DNA from: an uncultured Actinomycetes bacterium
GTDB taxonomy: Bacteria; Actinomycetota; Actinomycetes; Mycobacteriales; Nakamurellaceae
NCBI GenBank assembly: GCA_937926105.1
Contig: CALANS010000051.1
Location: 62,001-126,000, forward strand
Length of the DNA: 64,000 bases
Direction: 5' to 3'
Shown: positions 36,838-45,888 of the stretch, piece by piece
How positions within the stretch are numbered: the first letter of the stretch is position 1
Layout of the letters: each line of letters opens with the position of its first letter
Program-made: the position numbers and the translations under genes
The notes under the pieces: model-generated
Seen by the model: the letters and a program-made list of their open reading frames with translations, nothing else
The model's database searches: none
Told to the model about the DNA's origin: nothing

Positions 36838-37878
36838 TCAACCTATGCGATGCGCAGACGACGTCATCAGTTCCACTGCCGCGGAAGCAACCCGCACCGA
36901 CCGATCGGGGCAATCGAGCAGCGGGGACGACTGCGCACCCCGGAACACTCTGATCGCTTCCGTCATCTCGATCTCAATCGCGCGTTGCATCCACAGCGCT
37001 GTTGGCGCGCCCGCCCTGTTGTGAGCTGAAGGTCGTTCCGCGGTTTCACGGAGCGATTGGTTGCTGGTGTCGTCATCGAACAGGTCAGACACCTCACTGT
37101 GCCCATCTCGGATGACCGAGACGCTTGAGGTCCGCATATCGAAGACTGCCGAGGCATCGCTGCCGTTAATGACGAACCCCCATTGCGGACGACGACTCAC
37201 CGGCGAGAGCTCGTATGTAATGAGGGCGTCGTTCGCGCGCATGACGATGCTGGAGTGATCTCGGGTGCCCAGCGCCGCAATCTCCTGTGGGTCAAGCAGC
37301 CAACAAAGCAGGTCCAGCACGTGGATCTCGTGGAAGAGTTCGCCGCCGCTGCGTGACGAGTCGTACTTCCACCAATCCGTTGGGCCGACGCTCCTGTTGA
37401 CCGTGCGGACGAGCCAGCCAGTTGCGTCCAGAAGCGTGCCCAAGCCTCCGGCCGCGATCAGATCGGCGATGCGGCGAATTCCCGGCATCGTGCGCATGAT
37501 ATGACCGACCATCAGACGGGACCCAGATCGCCGGGCAGCGTCGATCATGGCAGCACAATCGTCTGGATTGAGCGCCATCGGCTTCTCGACGAAGACATTC
37601 AGTCCGGCGTCGCAACATCGAATCACGTGTTCAGCGTGTAAGGCGTTGGGTGTGGCCACCAGGATGCCGTCGAGACTGCAGTCGGCCAGTAGTTCATCGA
37701 GCGTTGCTGCCTCGGCACCGATCTCGACTGCGGTACTGGTGGCGGTGTCCGCGTCGGCATCCGACACCGCCACGATCGATGCGCCGGTCTGGACACGCAC
37801 GCCACGCGCTAGCGATCGGCCGAAGAACCCACAGCCGAGAAGGCCTATACGGAGGTGCTGGTCTTCTTTTGTCGGCAT
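36838..37878 (-). CDS. Gfo/Idh/MocA-family oxidoreductase 1
   Basis: 346 aa from ATG 37878 (AAGGAG upstream); the frame reaches 38112 but the conserved protein starts at MPTKEDQHLRIGLLGCG. NAD-binding GLLGCGFFGRSLA and the catalytic EKP (FVEKPMAL) are intact; HEIHVLDLL lies in the substrate domain. The family acts on sugars and cyclitols. In sialic-acid loci, members such as E. coli YjhC convert 2,7-anhydro-Neu5Ac to Neu5Ac, and a similar role is plausible here. Confidence 0.82.
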   Translation of the reverse strand: MPTKEDQHLRIGLLGCGFFGRSLARGVRVQTGASIVAVSDADADTATSTAVEIGAEAATLDELLADCSLDGILVATPNALHAEHVIRCCDAGLNVFVEKPMALNPDDCAAMIDAARRSGSRLMVGHIMRTMPGIRRIADLIAAGGLGTLLDATGWLVRTVNRSVGPTDWWKYDSSRSGGELFHEIHVLDLLCWLLDPQEIAALGTRDHSSIVMRANDALITYELSPVSRRPQWGFVINGSDASAVFDMRTSSVSVIRDGHSEVSDLFDDDTSNQSLRETAERPSAHNRAGAPTALWMQRAIEIEMTEAIRVFRGAQSSPLLDCPDRSVRVASAAVELMTSSAHRIG

Positions 37879-37910
37879 TGTCACGCTCCTTGTCCATGTC
37901 AGGTGGATGG

Positions 37911-37920
37911 CAAGCGCTTG
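37911..37920. promoter_or_regulatory. 10-bp palindrome upstream of oxidoreductase 1
   Basis: CAAGCGCTTG in the 80-bp gap before the leftward oxidoreductase gene, 33 bp from its start. The central CG symmetry is LacI-like, but it is a single short copy, so a function is uncertain. Confidence 0.3.
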
Positions 37921-37958
37921 TCGGGTGGTTCCCTTCGGGCGCAGCGCCAGAGGTTTGT

Positions 37959-39020
37959 CTACTGGTCGGACGGGCCTTTCAGTCGAACCACGCTCCCAGA
38001 AGCGATCGCTTCGCGGGCAGCGTCGAGAATTTGTACCGCCCTGCCGATGTCGGCGAGTTGAAGTGCTACCTGGACGTTGCCGCGGACAGCCCCGATGAAG
38101 TCGTTGAAGCAAGCGTCGAGCGCCGCCGCACCAGCAGACTCGAGGATGCGGCGATGAGTGGTGGTAGGGCTGCCCAGGGTGCGAATTGCGGCATCCGGCC
38201 GCGACTCATCCAGGACCAGATGGCCGTGCGAGCCGAGCACGACGCCAGTGGACGATACCGGTTCACTGCCAACCCCGACTGCCGCTCGGCTGACGGTGAC
38301 GGTGGAGGTGACACCATGCTCCAGGCCGATCGACAACACGGCCGTATCCTCCACGCCGAAGTCAGCATGCGGGCCGCCGAACAGTGCGCCGCCGAATCCA
38401 GCTATATCCACAACCTCGAGCCCTGTCAGGTGATGCAGGGCGAGAATTGGATACCAGCCGAAGTTCGTCAGCTCGCCGCCACCGGACAGCACCGGGTCGC
38501 ACACGAGCTCGGGGCGTTCGACCGTTGATCCGTCCAAACCGCCGGATGCGATCCACTCCAGGTCGACGGACAACGGCAGCCCTATGGCTCCCGAGTCGAT
38601 GATCCGCCTGGCGCGCACGATGGCTGGCGACAGCAGTCGGTGGATCGATGTCACTACCTGCGCAGGGGCGGCGGCCGCCTCGAGTGCGAGGAGCTCGAAC
38701 TCGGCGCTGTTGACGGCCGCAGGTTTGTCGATGAGTACGTGGCAACCTGCCCGGAGTGCCTGTCGAGCGATTGCGGCGTGGCGGGATGGCTCGCTGCAGA
38801 CCACTGCTGCGTCAGCGGCCGCCAACCCCTCGGACATTTCTACCAACGTCAGCCCGCATGTCTCGGCCAGCTCGGCGCTGTCCCCGGTCGCCCACTCGGG
38901 TGCCGTCGACTCCTCGGCGATCCCGATCAGACGTACGGTGGGGACCTGTCGCAGGATTTCGACGTAGTCGCGCGCGTGACGGACTCCGGACGCAACCAGA
39001 ACAGACGTGGTGCCGCTCAT
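37959..39020 (-). CDS. Gfo/Idh/MocA-family oxidoreductase 2 (divergent)
   Basis: 353 aa from ATG 39020, overlapping the upstream gene by 4 nt. The dinucleotide-binding loop is degenerate (LVASGVRHARDYV instead of GxGxxG) and the usual EKP is DKP (LIDKPAAVN). ELTNFGWYPILALHHLTG keeps the family's conserved histidine region. It may bind NAD(P) differently, or form a hetero-oligomer with the neighbours. Confidence 0.76.
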   Translation of the reverse strand: MSGTTSVLVASGVRHARDYVEILRQVPTVRLIGIAEESTAPEWATGDSAELAETCGLTLVEMSEGLAAADAAVVCSEPSRHAAIARQALRAGCHVLIDKPAAVNSAEFELLALEAAAAPAQVVTSIHRLLSPAIVRARRIIDSGAIGLPLSVDLEWIASGGLDGSTVERPELVCDPVLSGGGELTNFGWYPILALHHLTGLEVVDIAGFGGALFGGPHADFGVEDTAVLSIGLEHGVTSTVTVSRAAVGVGSEPVSSTGVVLGSHGHLVLDESRPDAAIRTLGSPTTTHRRILESAGAAALDACFNDFIGAVRGNVQVALQLADIGRAVQILDAAREAIASGSVVRLKGPSDQ

Positions 39021-40012
39021 GCGTCCACGTCCTGGATCGCAATGCCGCTGTCGGTCGCGAGCTGAGCGGCAAGGGCGGCTGCCAGCGCACCTCGGATCTG
39101 CGATGGCGTGGTGGATGCGGAGGCGTTGCCCTGTAGGACGTCGCGAAAGTGCGCGTATTGACTGGCCATCGCGTGTTCGACTCCGGCGGGGCCCGTTGGT
39201 GGGTTCGTACGGCACGCTGGTTCGTCGTCGCTGGAAACGGCGATCGTTCCGGAGGTTCCAGCCAGCAGCACTCGTCTCAGGAGCAACCCGCGTTCCCGCA
39301 GGCCGTAGCTGAGCTCAATGGTCGCGCGTGCGCCATGCTCGAAGGCGAGGATGATGTGGAAGCTGTCCGGGGTCGGCATGCCGGACGCCCAGGTCCGCAA
39401 GGGGCGTGCGCATACGTGAATCGGCCGGTCATCGATCAGGGCGCAAGCGAGGTCGATGGCGTGAATACCGTTGTGCACCAGGTGCCCTCCGCTGCGCAGG
39501 CTGTTCAACTGCCAACTTCGCCAGCCCTGGGGCCACACGTGCCCGGCAAACCAGGAGATGTGGGCAAGCTTCGGCTGGCCGATATCGCCTGATCGAGCGG
39601 TCCGGATGACGTCGGCATTGGCGGGCTGAAACCGGGCGGTTTGACCGACCAGGACCGCGCCCCCAGTGTGCCGTGCCGTTGCAAGCAACTCATCGACGGA
39701 CTTCAGATCCAGCGCCACCGGCTTCTCGACCAGAACCGCCTTGCCTTCGTTGAGTGCGCGTACGGCCAGTTCGACATGGCTGTCGGGGGACGTGCAGATG
39801 ACTGCGGCATCGACGTCATCTGCCCATAGGCCGGCAGGATCGGAGGTTACGTCCGCTCCGTAGCGCGCCGCCAGAGTGCCCGCGCGCTCAAGGTGGCGAT
39901 CGGCAACGCGGACCAGTTGCAGTCCCGGCGTTGCGGCGATCGCCCGCGCATGATCGGACGCGATCGCGCCCGCGCCGATCAGCGCGAGTCGATGCGGCCC
40001 GTCTGCTGCCAT
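39017..40012 (-). CDS. Gfo/Idh/MocA-family oxidoreductase 3
   Basis: 331 aa from ATG 40012 with GGAGG 5 nt upstream. NAD-binding LIGAGAIASDHARA and VEKPVALD are intact; NGIHAIDLACAL holds the substrate-site histidine. First gene of the leftward unit, 153 bp from the divergent binding-protein gene. Confidence 0.83.
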   Translation of the reverse strand: MAADGPHRLALIGAGAIASDHARAIAATPGLQLVRVADRHLERAGTLAARYGADVTSDPAGLWADDVDAAVICTSPDSHVELAVRALNEGKAVLVEKPVALDLKSVDELLATARHTGGAVLVGQTARFQPANADVIRTARSGDIGQPKLAHISWFAGHVWPQGWRSWQLNSLRSGGHLVHNGIHAIDLACALIDDRPIHVCARPLRTWASGMPTPDSFHIILAFEHGARATIELSYGLRERGLLLRRVLLAGTSGTIAVSSDDEPACRTNPPTGPAGVEHAMASQYAHFRDVLQGNASASTTPSQIRGALAAALAAQLATDSGIAIQDVDA

Positions 40013-40055
40013 GCTGCCCTCCGTCGTTTCGTTTGCGAATTCGCTAGGAGAGGGG

Positions 40056-40119
40056 TTGACCAACCGGCGTCTTCCGCCTACCGTCACCATAACGCAGGAT
40101 GTGGGATGTTGTACATCCC
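40056..40119 (+). promoter_or_regulatory. Promoter and GntR-type operator of the ABC-nan operon
   Basis: -35 TTGACC (40056-40061), 17-nt spacer, -10 TACCGT (40079-40084). Downstream is the inverted repeat GGGATGT-TGT-ACATCCC (40103-40119). Its core ATGTTGTACAT fits the tNGTnnnACNa pattern of FadR-type GntR sites and lies just after the expected transcription start. The cluster's GntR protein is the likely ligand. Confidence 0.6.
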
Positions 40120-40165
40120 CTATCCAGTCTCATCACTTCCTCCAACACCCAAGGAGCTAGAGGCC

Positions 40166-41845
40166 ATGAAGGATGATTTCGCCGACGTCGCGCGTGCCGG
40201 ACTGGACCGGCGTGCCTTCTTCCGGTTGACGGGTGCGCTGAGTGCCGGTGCAGCGCTGACGGCGACGCTGGCCGCGTGCGGAGGTACCAGCAACGCACCC
40301 ACCGGCAGCGGCACCGACAGCACCACGGACGGCGGCATGACCGGCAGCGGTGGCGCGTCCTCTCGTGCGGCTAGCGGCGGCCCGACAGGAGAAATCGACG
40401 CGACGTTGGCATTCACGTTCAACGGCGGCTTTGACCCGATGAACACCTCGGGCGCGGTCGGCACCTGCGTGAACCAACACATCTTCGAGGCACTGGTCGA
40501 CCTTGATCCGATATCGCGCGACCCCTACCCGGCCCTGGCCAAGGCAATGCCGGCCTCCAGTGACGACGGGCTCACCTGGACGGCGACGCTCCGCGACGGG
40601 GCGAAGTTTTCGGACGGCACTGCCGTGACGACCGAAGATGTCGCATGGTCGTTCACTCGGGTGCTGGACACCGCAAACAATGCGGTGCTCGCTCCCTTCA
40701 TCACTTCATGGTTAGATTCAGCAGTCGCCACTGACGACAAGACGGTTACGTTCAAGCTGAAGCAGCCCTTCTCGCTGTTTCCCTCGCGCATCGCGGTCAT
40801 CAAGATCGTCCCCAAGTCGAAGACCGCTGACGTCGACGCCTCGAAGGCGTTCGATGCGAGCCCAGTCGGGTCAGGCCCATACAAGCTGGACAGTGCCAGC
40901 GTGACGGCCGGTGCAGTCATCTCGGCGAACTCCAACTACAACGGGTCTCGGCCCCCTTTGGTCTCGAAGATCGTCCTGCGGACCAACAAGGACAACTCGG
41001 CTCGAATGAACGACCTGCAGGGCGGTCAGTCGCAGGCTATCGAAGCCGTCCCGTACTTGAACGCTGGCTCGCTTCAGAAGCCTCTCGTTGCGGACTCGAA
41101 GCAGGCGTTCAACGGCATGTACATCATGTTCAACTGCTCAGCCAAGCCGTTCGATGACAAACGCGTTCGTCAGGCGTTGTTCTACGCGATCGACATGGAT
41201 AAGGTTTTGGCGACCGCCCTCAACGGATATGGCGAGGCAGCCACCAGCTATTTGGACTCGGGCAATCCGAACTACCAGAAGGCGTCCACCGTTTACAAGT
41301 ACGATCCGGAAAGGGCCAAGAATCTGCTTTCCGAGGCTGGTGTCACCGACCTGTCCTTCGAGTTCGCCACCACGGACGTTGCGTTCATCGCAGACAGCGC
41401 GCCGGTGATTATCGACTCCTGGAAAGCGATTGGCGTAAACGCGACGCTCAATACCGCTCCGACATCACAGGTTCTCTCGGAAATCATTCCGTCCGACAAA
41501 TTCCGGGTCTTGGCCGGGTCCGGCGATCCGACAATCTATGGGCCCGACACAGATCTGTTGTTGCGGTGGTACTACTACGGCGACGCGTGGCTGAAGACCC
41601 GTGCACGCTGGGACGACGCGAACATCACCAAACTCGGGAGGATGATCGACGATGCCTCCGCGCAATCCGGGGATCAGCAGAAGGCGAGTTGGAAGGCGAT
41701 CTTCGACTTTATCGCTGACGAGGTACCCCTCTACATGGTCTACCACACCAAGGTCATCACCGGGTATGACGAGGATAAGCTGACCAACTTCCATGGCGCA
41801 TCGACGACCGGGGTCTTCTTCCTGAACGTGGGCCGCAAGAGCTGA
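40166..41845 (+). CDS. Solute-binding lipoprotein, family 5 (sialic-acid importer candidate)
   Basis: 559 aa from ATG 40166, with AAGGAG 9 nt upstream. A strong twin-arginine motif (DRRAFFRLTG) and the lipobox LAAC (Cys38) predict a Tat-exported lipoprotein. The family-5 (peptide/nickel type) fold is visible: FTFNGGFDPMNTSG, LRDGAKFSDGTAVTTEDVAW, RQALFYAIDMDKV. Peptide-type importers transport sialic acids in some bacteria (Sat systems). The downstream NanA/NanK/NanE genes argue for that here. Confidence 0.82.
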   Translation: MKDDFADVARAGLDRRAFFRLTGALSAGAALTATLAACGGTSNAPTGSGTDSTTDGGMTGSGGASSRAASGGPTGEIDATLAFTFNGGFDPMNTSGAVGTCVNQHIFEALVDLDPISRDPYPALAKAMPASSDDGLTWTATLRDGAKFSDGTAVTTEDVAWSFTRVLDTANNAVLAPFITSWLDSAVATDDKTVTFKLKQPFSLFPSRIAVIKIVPKSKTADVDASKAFDASPVGSGPYKLDSASVTAGAVISANSNYNGSRPPLVSKIVLRTNKDNSARMNDLQGGQSQAIEAVPYLNAGSLQKPLVADSKQAFNGMYIMFNCSAKPFDDKRVRQALFYAIDMDKVLATALNGYGEAATSYLDSGNPNYQKASTVYKYDPERAKNLLSEAGVTDLSFEFATTDVAFIADSAPVIIDSWKAIGVNATLNTAPTSQVLSEIIPSDKFRVLAGSGDPTIYGPDTDLLLRWYYYGDAWLKTRARWDDANITKLGRMIDDASAQSGDQQKASWKAIFDFIADEVPLYMVYHTKVITGYDEDKLTNFHGASTTGVFFLNVGRKS

Positions 41846-41846
41846 C

Positions 41847-42806
41847 ATGCGCCAGTTGGCATCCCTGACCCTGAGGCGCCTGCTCACCCTGGTGCCACTG
41901 ATGCTGGGTGTCATCGCCTTCATCTTTGTGGTGCTGGCCCTGGCTCCCAACAGCGCAGCGGTGTATGTCCTGGGCGATAGCGCGACACCGTCGCAGATTG
42001 CTGCGTTCAACCATGCCCACGGGCTGGATCGTTCGCTTCCGGTGCGTTACGTCGCGTTCCTCGGGAATCTGCTGCACGGAGACATGGGCACGACCTACAC
42101 CCTGCAGCAGCCGGTCAGCGATGTCATTAAGAATGCACTTCCGGTTACCGCTCAATTGACCATGCTCGGCATCGTGGGCGCGATCGTCATCGCGTTGGCC
42201 TTCGGACTGATCGGCGCACTGTACCGAGACCGCTGGCCGGACCACGCGACTCGGCTCCTCTCGATCGCTGGAATTGCGATGCCGTCCTTCTGGCTTGCGA
42301 TCCTGCTCATTCAAGAGTTCTCAGTGATCGGCGGCGGTCTGTTTCCCAGCGGCCACTACATCAGCCCCGGGGATTCCTTCGGTGGCTGGTTGAAGAGTAT
42401 GACTTTACCGGCGATTGCCCTGGCGGTACCAGTCGGCAGCGGGCTTGCGCGGGTCGTGCGTACATCAGTGGTGGAGGAACTCGACAAGGATTACGTGCGC
42501 ACGGCGATCGGTGCTGGCCTCTCGCCGGGGGTCGTCATCGGCCGGAACGTGCTGCGCAATGCACTCATCACTCCATTGACCGCCCTCGGCCTGCAGATCG
42601 GGTACTTGATTGGCGGCGCGATTATTTTGGAAGCTATCTTTTCGTTGCCCGGAATGGGTACTCAGATGATGGCGGCCGTTACTCAAGACGACATCGGTCT
42701 GGCCCGCGGTCTTGTCATAACAATCGCTCTGGTGTTCATCATAGTCAATCTTGTTGTAGACATTCTTTACCTTATTCTTGATCCCAGGCAGCGGGTGAGG
42801 CACTGA
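41847..42806 (+). CDS. DppB-type ABC permease
   Basis: 319 aa, starting 1 bp after the binding-protein stop. Six hydrophobic segments start at LLTLVPLMLGVIAFIFVVLA; family motifs include YVRTAIGAGLSPGVVIGRNVLRNA. Codon usage is less G+C-rich than in the surrounding genes, notably at the 3' end. It overlaps the permease-ATPase fusion by 1 nt. Confidence 0.87.
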   Translation: MRQLASLTLRRLLTLVPLMLGVIAFIFVVLALAPNSAAVYVLGDSATPSQIAAFNHAHGLDRSLPVRYVAFLGNLLHGDMGTTYTLQQPVSDVIKNALPVTAQLTMLGIVGAIVIALAFGLIGALYRDRWPDHATRLLSIAGIAMPSFWLAILLIQEFSVIGGGLFPSGHYISPGDSFGGWLKSMTLPAIALAVPVGSGLARVVRTSVVEELDKDYVRTAIGAGLSPGVVIGRNVLRNALITPLTALGLQIGYLIGGAIILEAIFSLPGMGTQMMAAVTQDDIGLARGLVITIALVFIIVNLVVDILYLILDPRQRVRH

Positions 42807-44779
42807 TGGCCGGCACCACATCAGATACTGCGCGACGCCGCTGGGGAGCACTTTCACGGCTGTCCGGATCCGCGCGCGTCGGCCTGGGTTTCATCGCGGC
42901 CATTGTGCTGGTGGGCATATTCGCTCCATTCATCATGACGCATGACCCAACATCGGTTGGTCTGGCGCCCGCGACGCAGGGGCCCGGCGGTGACTTCTGG
43001 TTCGGTGTTGATCGCCTCGGTCGCGATGTCTTCTCAAGACTGGTCGCCGGAACTCGGCGGTCGTTGATCGTCGGGTTTGGTTCAGTGGGGCTGGCGCTCG
43101 TCGCGGGCTCTGTGCTGGGTGCATTAGCAGCATCCGGCGGCAAGGTCGCCGACGAGATCATCATGCGTGTGTTGGACGTCGTTATGGCGTTCCCCATGAT
43201 CGTGCTCACCGCGATTCTCGTCATTGCCTTTGGCAACGGCAACCTCCTGGTCCTCGTTGTCGCCATCGGGTTTGTTTTCACGCCACAATTGGCAAGGATT
43301 GTCCGCGCCAATGTTCAGTCCCAGTACGGCCAAGATTATGTCGCGGCCGAACGTGTGATCGGTGCGAAACGCTGGTACATCATTTGGCGGCACGTAGTTC
43401 GGAACTGCGCGGCGCCGATCTTGGTCTATGTCACTCTCATGGTGGCCACGGCGATCGTCTTTGAAGCATCGTTGTCGTTCATTGGCGCCGGACTGCAGGG
43501 CCAGGACGGGCCCTCATCCTGGGGCAGCGTGATCTCCTATGGGCAGCAGTTGCTACAGACCCACGGTTGGTGGGCGACATTCTTTCCGGGCCTGCTGATT
43601 CTGCTGACGGTGCTGGCGCTGAACATGCTGGCCGAAGCTATCTCGGACGTGTGGGCAGCACCCGTGACGCGTCCGGCCACCGCTAGGCCCAGCGAGGGCG
43701 ACCGGCTGGAGACGGCCAAGCCCGGCGACGGGCAGGTCGTGCAGCTACCCGGCCTGGTCGCCGCGGCGCACCGGCTGGCTGAGCTTGCTCGGCCCGAGCC
43801 GACCGGCGAGCCCATCCTGGCCGTCAGCGAGCTGCGCGTCGGATTCGAAGGGCGACACCGCGGCGTGGACATTGTGGACGGCATCTCATTCTCCGTGCGA
43901 CCGGGCGAGGTGCTCGGTCTGGTCGGCGAATCGGGCTGCGGCAAGTCGCTGACGGCGTTGACCGTGATGGGTCTGCAGCCGGCCGGGGCGCGGGTGCGGG
44001 GGCAGGCGCGCTTCGCCGGCAGCGACCTGCTGACCATGGGCAAGCGCGGTCGCCGCTCATTGATGGGCCGGCAGATCGCGATGGTCTACCAGGACGCGTT
44101 GTCCGCGCTGAACCCCGCGATGACCGTCGGCGCGCAATTGCGTCAGCTCACCAGGCGCGGCGGTACCCGTAGCCCGGAGCAGCTGATGCTGCTGGTCGGC
44201 CTGGACACCAAGCGGACCCTGGCGGCCTACCCGCACGAGCTGTCCGGCGGGCAACGGCAGCGAGTGGTGATCGCTATGGCGCTGTCCCGAGACCCGAAGC
44301 TGGTGATTGCCGACGAGCCCACGACGGCCTTGGACGTCACGGTGCAGGCCCAGGTCATGGAGCTGCTGCTGCAGTTGCGCCAGGAGTTGGGGTTCGCGCT
44401 GATCCTGGTCTCGCACGACCTGGCGCTGCTGTCGTCGGTGGTGGACCGGGTAGCAGTGATGTACGGCGGGCAGCTGGTGGAGACCGGGATCGTGTCCGAC
44501 GTGGTCGGCGCGCCCGCGCATCACTACTCGCGCGGCCTGCTCGGGTCGGTGCTGTCGCTGGAGAGCGGCGCCGAGCGGCTCACCCAGATCCCCGGTGTGG
44601 TGCCGTCCCCGGCCGACTTCCCGTCCGGCTGCCGGTTCGCGGACCGCTGCCCCATGGCCAGCGCGATCTGCCGGGAGCAGCAGCCGTCGTTGCTGGGCAC
44701 GCAGGCGCACCGGGTGGCCTGTCATCATCCGGCCGAGAAGATTGGGGCGAATCTGCAACCGATGGGAGTCGGCGGATGA
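42806..44779 (+). CDS. Fused DppC-type permease and DppD-type ATPase
   Basis: 657 aa. Residues 1-285 form a DppC-type permease (DRLGRDVFSRLVAGTRRS; EAA-like region DYVAAERVIGAKRWYI). Residues of about 330-640 are an ABC ATPase with Walker A GESGCGKS (374-381), signature LSGGQ (479-483) and the C-terminal oligopeptide-type Cys motif (CRFADRCPMASAIC). A hydrophilic linker joins the domains. Base composition changes near the junction (about 43.6 kb): the permease half is markedly lower in G+C. Confidence 0.88.
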   Translation: MAGTTSDTARRRWGALSRLSGSARVGLGFIAAIVLVGIFAPFIMTHDPTSVGLAPATQGPGGDFWFGVDRLGRDVFSRLVAGTRRSLIVGFGSVGLALVAGSVLGALAASGGKVADEIIMRVLDVVMAFPMIVLTAILVIAFGNGNLLVLVVAIGFVFTPQLARIVRANVQSQYGQDYVAAERVIGAKRWYIIWRHVVRNCAAPILVYVTLMVATAIVFEASLSFIGAGLQGQDGPSSWGSVISYGQQLLQTHGWWATFFPGLLILLTVLALNMLAEAISDVWAAPVTRPATARPSEGDRLETAKPGDGQVVQLPGLVAAAHRLAELARPEPTGEPILAVSELRVGFEGRHRGVDIVDGISFSVRPGEVLGLVGESGCGKSLTALTVMGLQPAGARVRGQARFAGSDLLTMGKRGRRSLMGRQIAMVYQDALSALNPAMTVGAQLRQLTRRGGTRSPEQLMLLVGLDTKRTLAAYPHELSGGQRQRVVIAMALSRDPKLVIADEPTTALDVTVQAQVMELLLQLRQELGFALILVSHDLALLSSVVDRVAVMYGGQLVETGIVSDVVGAPAHHYSRGLLGSVLSLESGAERLTQIPGVVPSPADFPSGCRFADRCPMASAICREQQPSLLGTQAHRVACHHPAEKIGANLQPMGVGG

Positions 44780-45837
44780 CGGCGAGTCTGGCTGGCCCGG
44801 TCGGTGATGAGATCGCCGGCGCGGCGCCGATTTTGGAGCTGACGGGCGTGCACGTGGTACACAAGGCACGCGGTGGCGGCATGCTCTCGCATGACCGGGT
44901 GTATGCCCTGACCGGCGCGGACCTGGTCATCGCCCCGGGCGAGACCGTGGGTGTGGTCGGGGAATCCGGCTGCGGCAAGTCCACCATGGCCAAGGTGATG
45001 GTCGGGTTGCAGCGACCCACAGCCGGCTCGGTCCGGTTCGGCGGCGAAGACGTGTGGCGGATGTCTGGGGCGCGACGGCGTCGCACCATCGGCGGCCACG
45101 TCGGCATGATCTTTCAGGATCCGTCGACGGCCCTGAACCGGCGCATGCCCATCCGGCAGGTGTTGCGCGACCCGCTTGACGTGCACCGCAGAGGCTCCGC
45201 CGCTCAGCGCGACGACCGGGTCGCCGAGCTGATGAATCTGGTCGGCTTGCCGCGCAGCGTTGCGGACGTCTTGCCCAGCCAACTCTCCGGCGGCCAGCGG
45301 CAGCGGGTCGCCATCGCCAGGGCATTGGCCTTGGGCCCCAGCCTGGTAGTGGCCGACGAGCCGACCAGCGCGCTGGACGTGTCGGTGCGCGCGCAGATCC
45401 TCAACCTGCTGCTGGAACTCAAGGCGACCTTGAGTCTGGCGCTGGTGTTCGTCTCACACGACATCCAAACCGTCAAACGGATGAGCGATCGCGTGGTGAC
45501 GATGTACCTGGGCAGGATCGTGGAGTCCGCCCCGGCGTCACTGTTGCCCCTGGGCGCTCGTCACCCCTACACTCGCGCGTTGTTCTCCGCCACCCCCTCG
45601 CTGATCGATCCCACCGAGCCGATTCCGCTGATCGGCCCCGTGCCATCCGCGGTACACCCACCGAGTGGTTGCCCATTCCGCACCCGCTGTTGGCGTGCCG
45701 ACGAGCGCTGCGCGAGCGAGATGCCTCCGATGAGCACCGATCCCGGCGCCGGCACACACGAGTTCCGTTGCTACTACCCCGTTCCGGCCGGAACCGAAGA
45801 CGCCGAGCTGATCGCCGACGCGCGGCGGCGCGGCTGA
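44776..45837 (+). CDS. DppF-type ABC transporter ATPase
   Basis: 353 aa, overlapping the fusion gene by 4 nt (ATGA). Walker A GESGCGKST (about residues 62-70), signature LSGGQRQRVAIA, Walker B LVVADEPTSALD, and the C-terminal CPFRTRCWRADERC motif of oligopeptide-type ATPases. It supplies the second nucleotide site of the importer. Confidence 0.9.
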   Translation: MTASLAGPVGDEIAGAAPILELTGVHVVHKARGGGMLSHDRVYALTGADLVIAPGETVGVVGESGCGKSTMAKVMVGLQRPTAGSVRFGGEDVWRMSGARRRRTIGGHVGMIFQDPSTALNRRMPIRQVLRDPLDVHRRGSAAQRDDRVAELMNLVGLPRSVADVLPSQLSGGQRQRVAIARALALGPSLVVADEPTSALDVSVRAQILNLLLELKATLSLALVFVSHDIQTVKRMSDRVVTMYLGRIVESAPASLLPLGARHPYTRALFSATPSLIDPTEPIPLIGPVPSAVHPPSGCPFRTRCWRADERCASEMPPMSTDPGAGTHEFRCYYPVPAGTEDAELIADARRRG

Positions 45838-45888
45838 CGGCCCCGACCGACCCCTACCACGTACCACCGAATCACTGTGAGGACCATC

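Noticed and set aside
42806..44779. Fusion gene as an assembly error joining two ORFs
   Set aside because: Permease and ATPase are joined in one uninterrupted frame by a hydrophilic linker, and such fusions are known in peptide-type ABC systems; only the composition shift is unusual.
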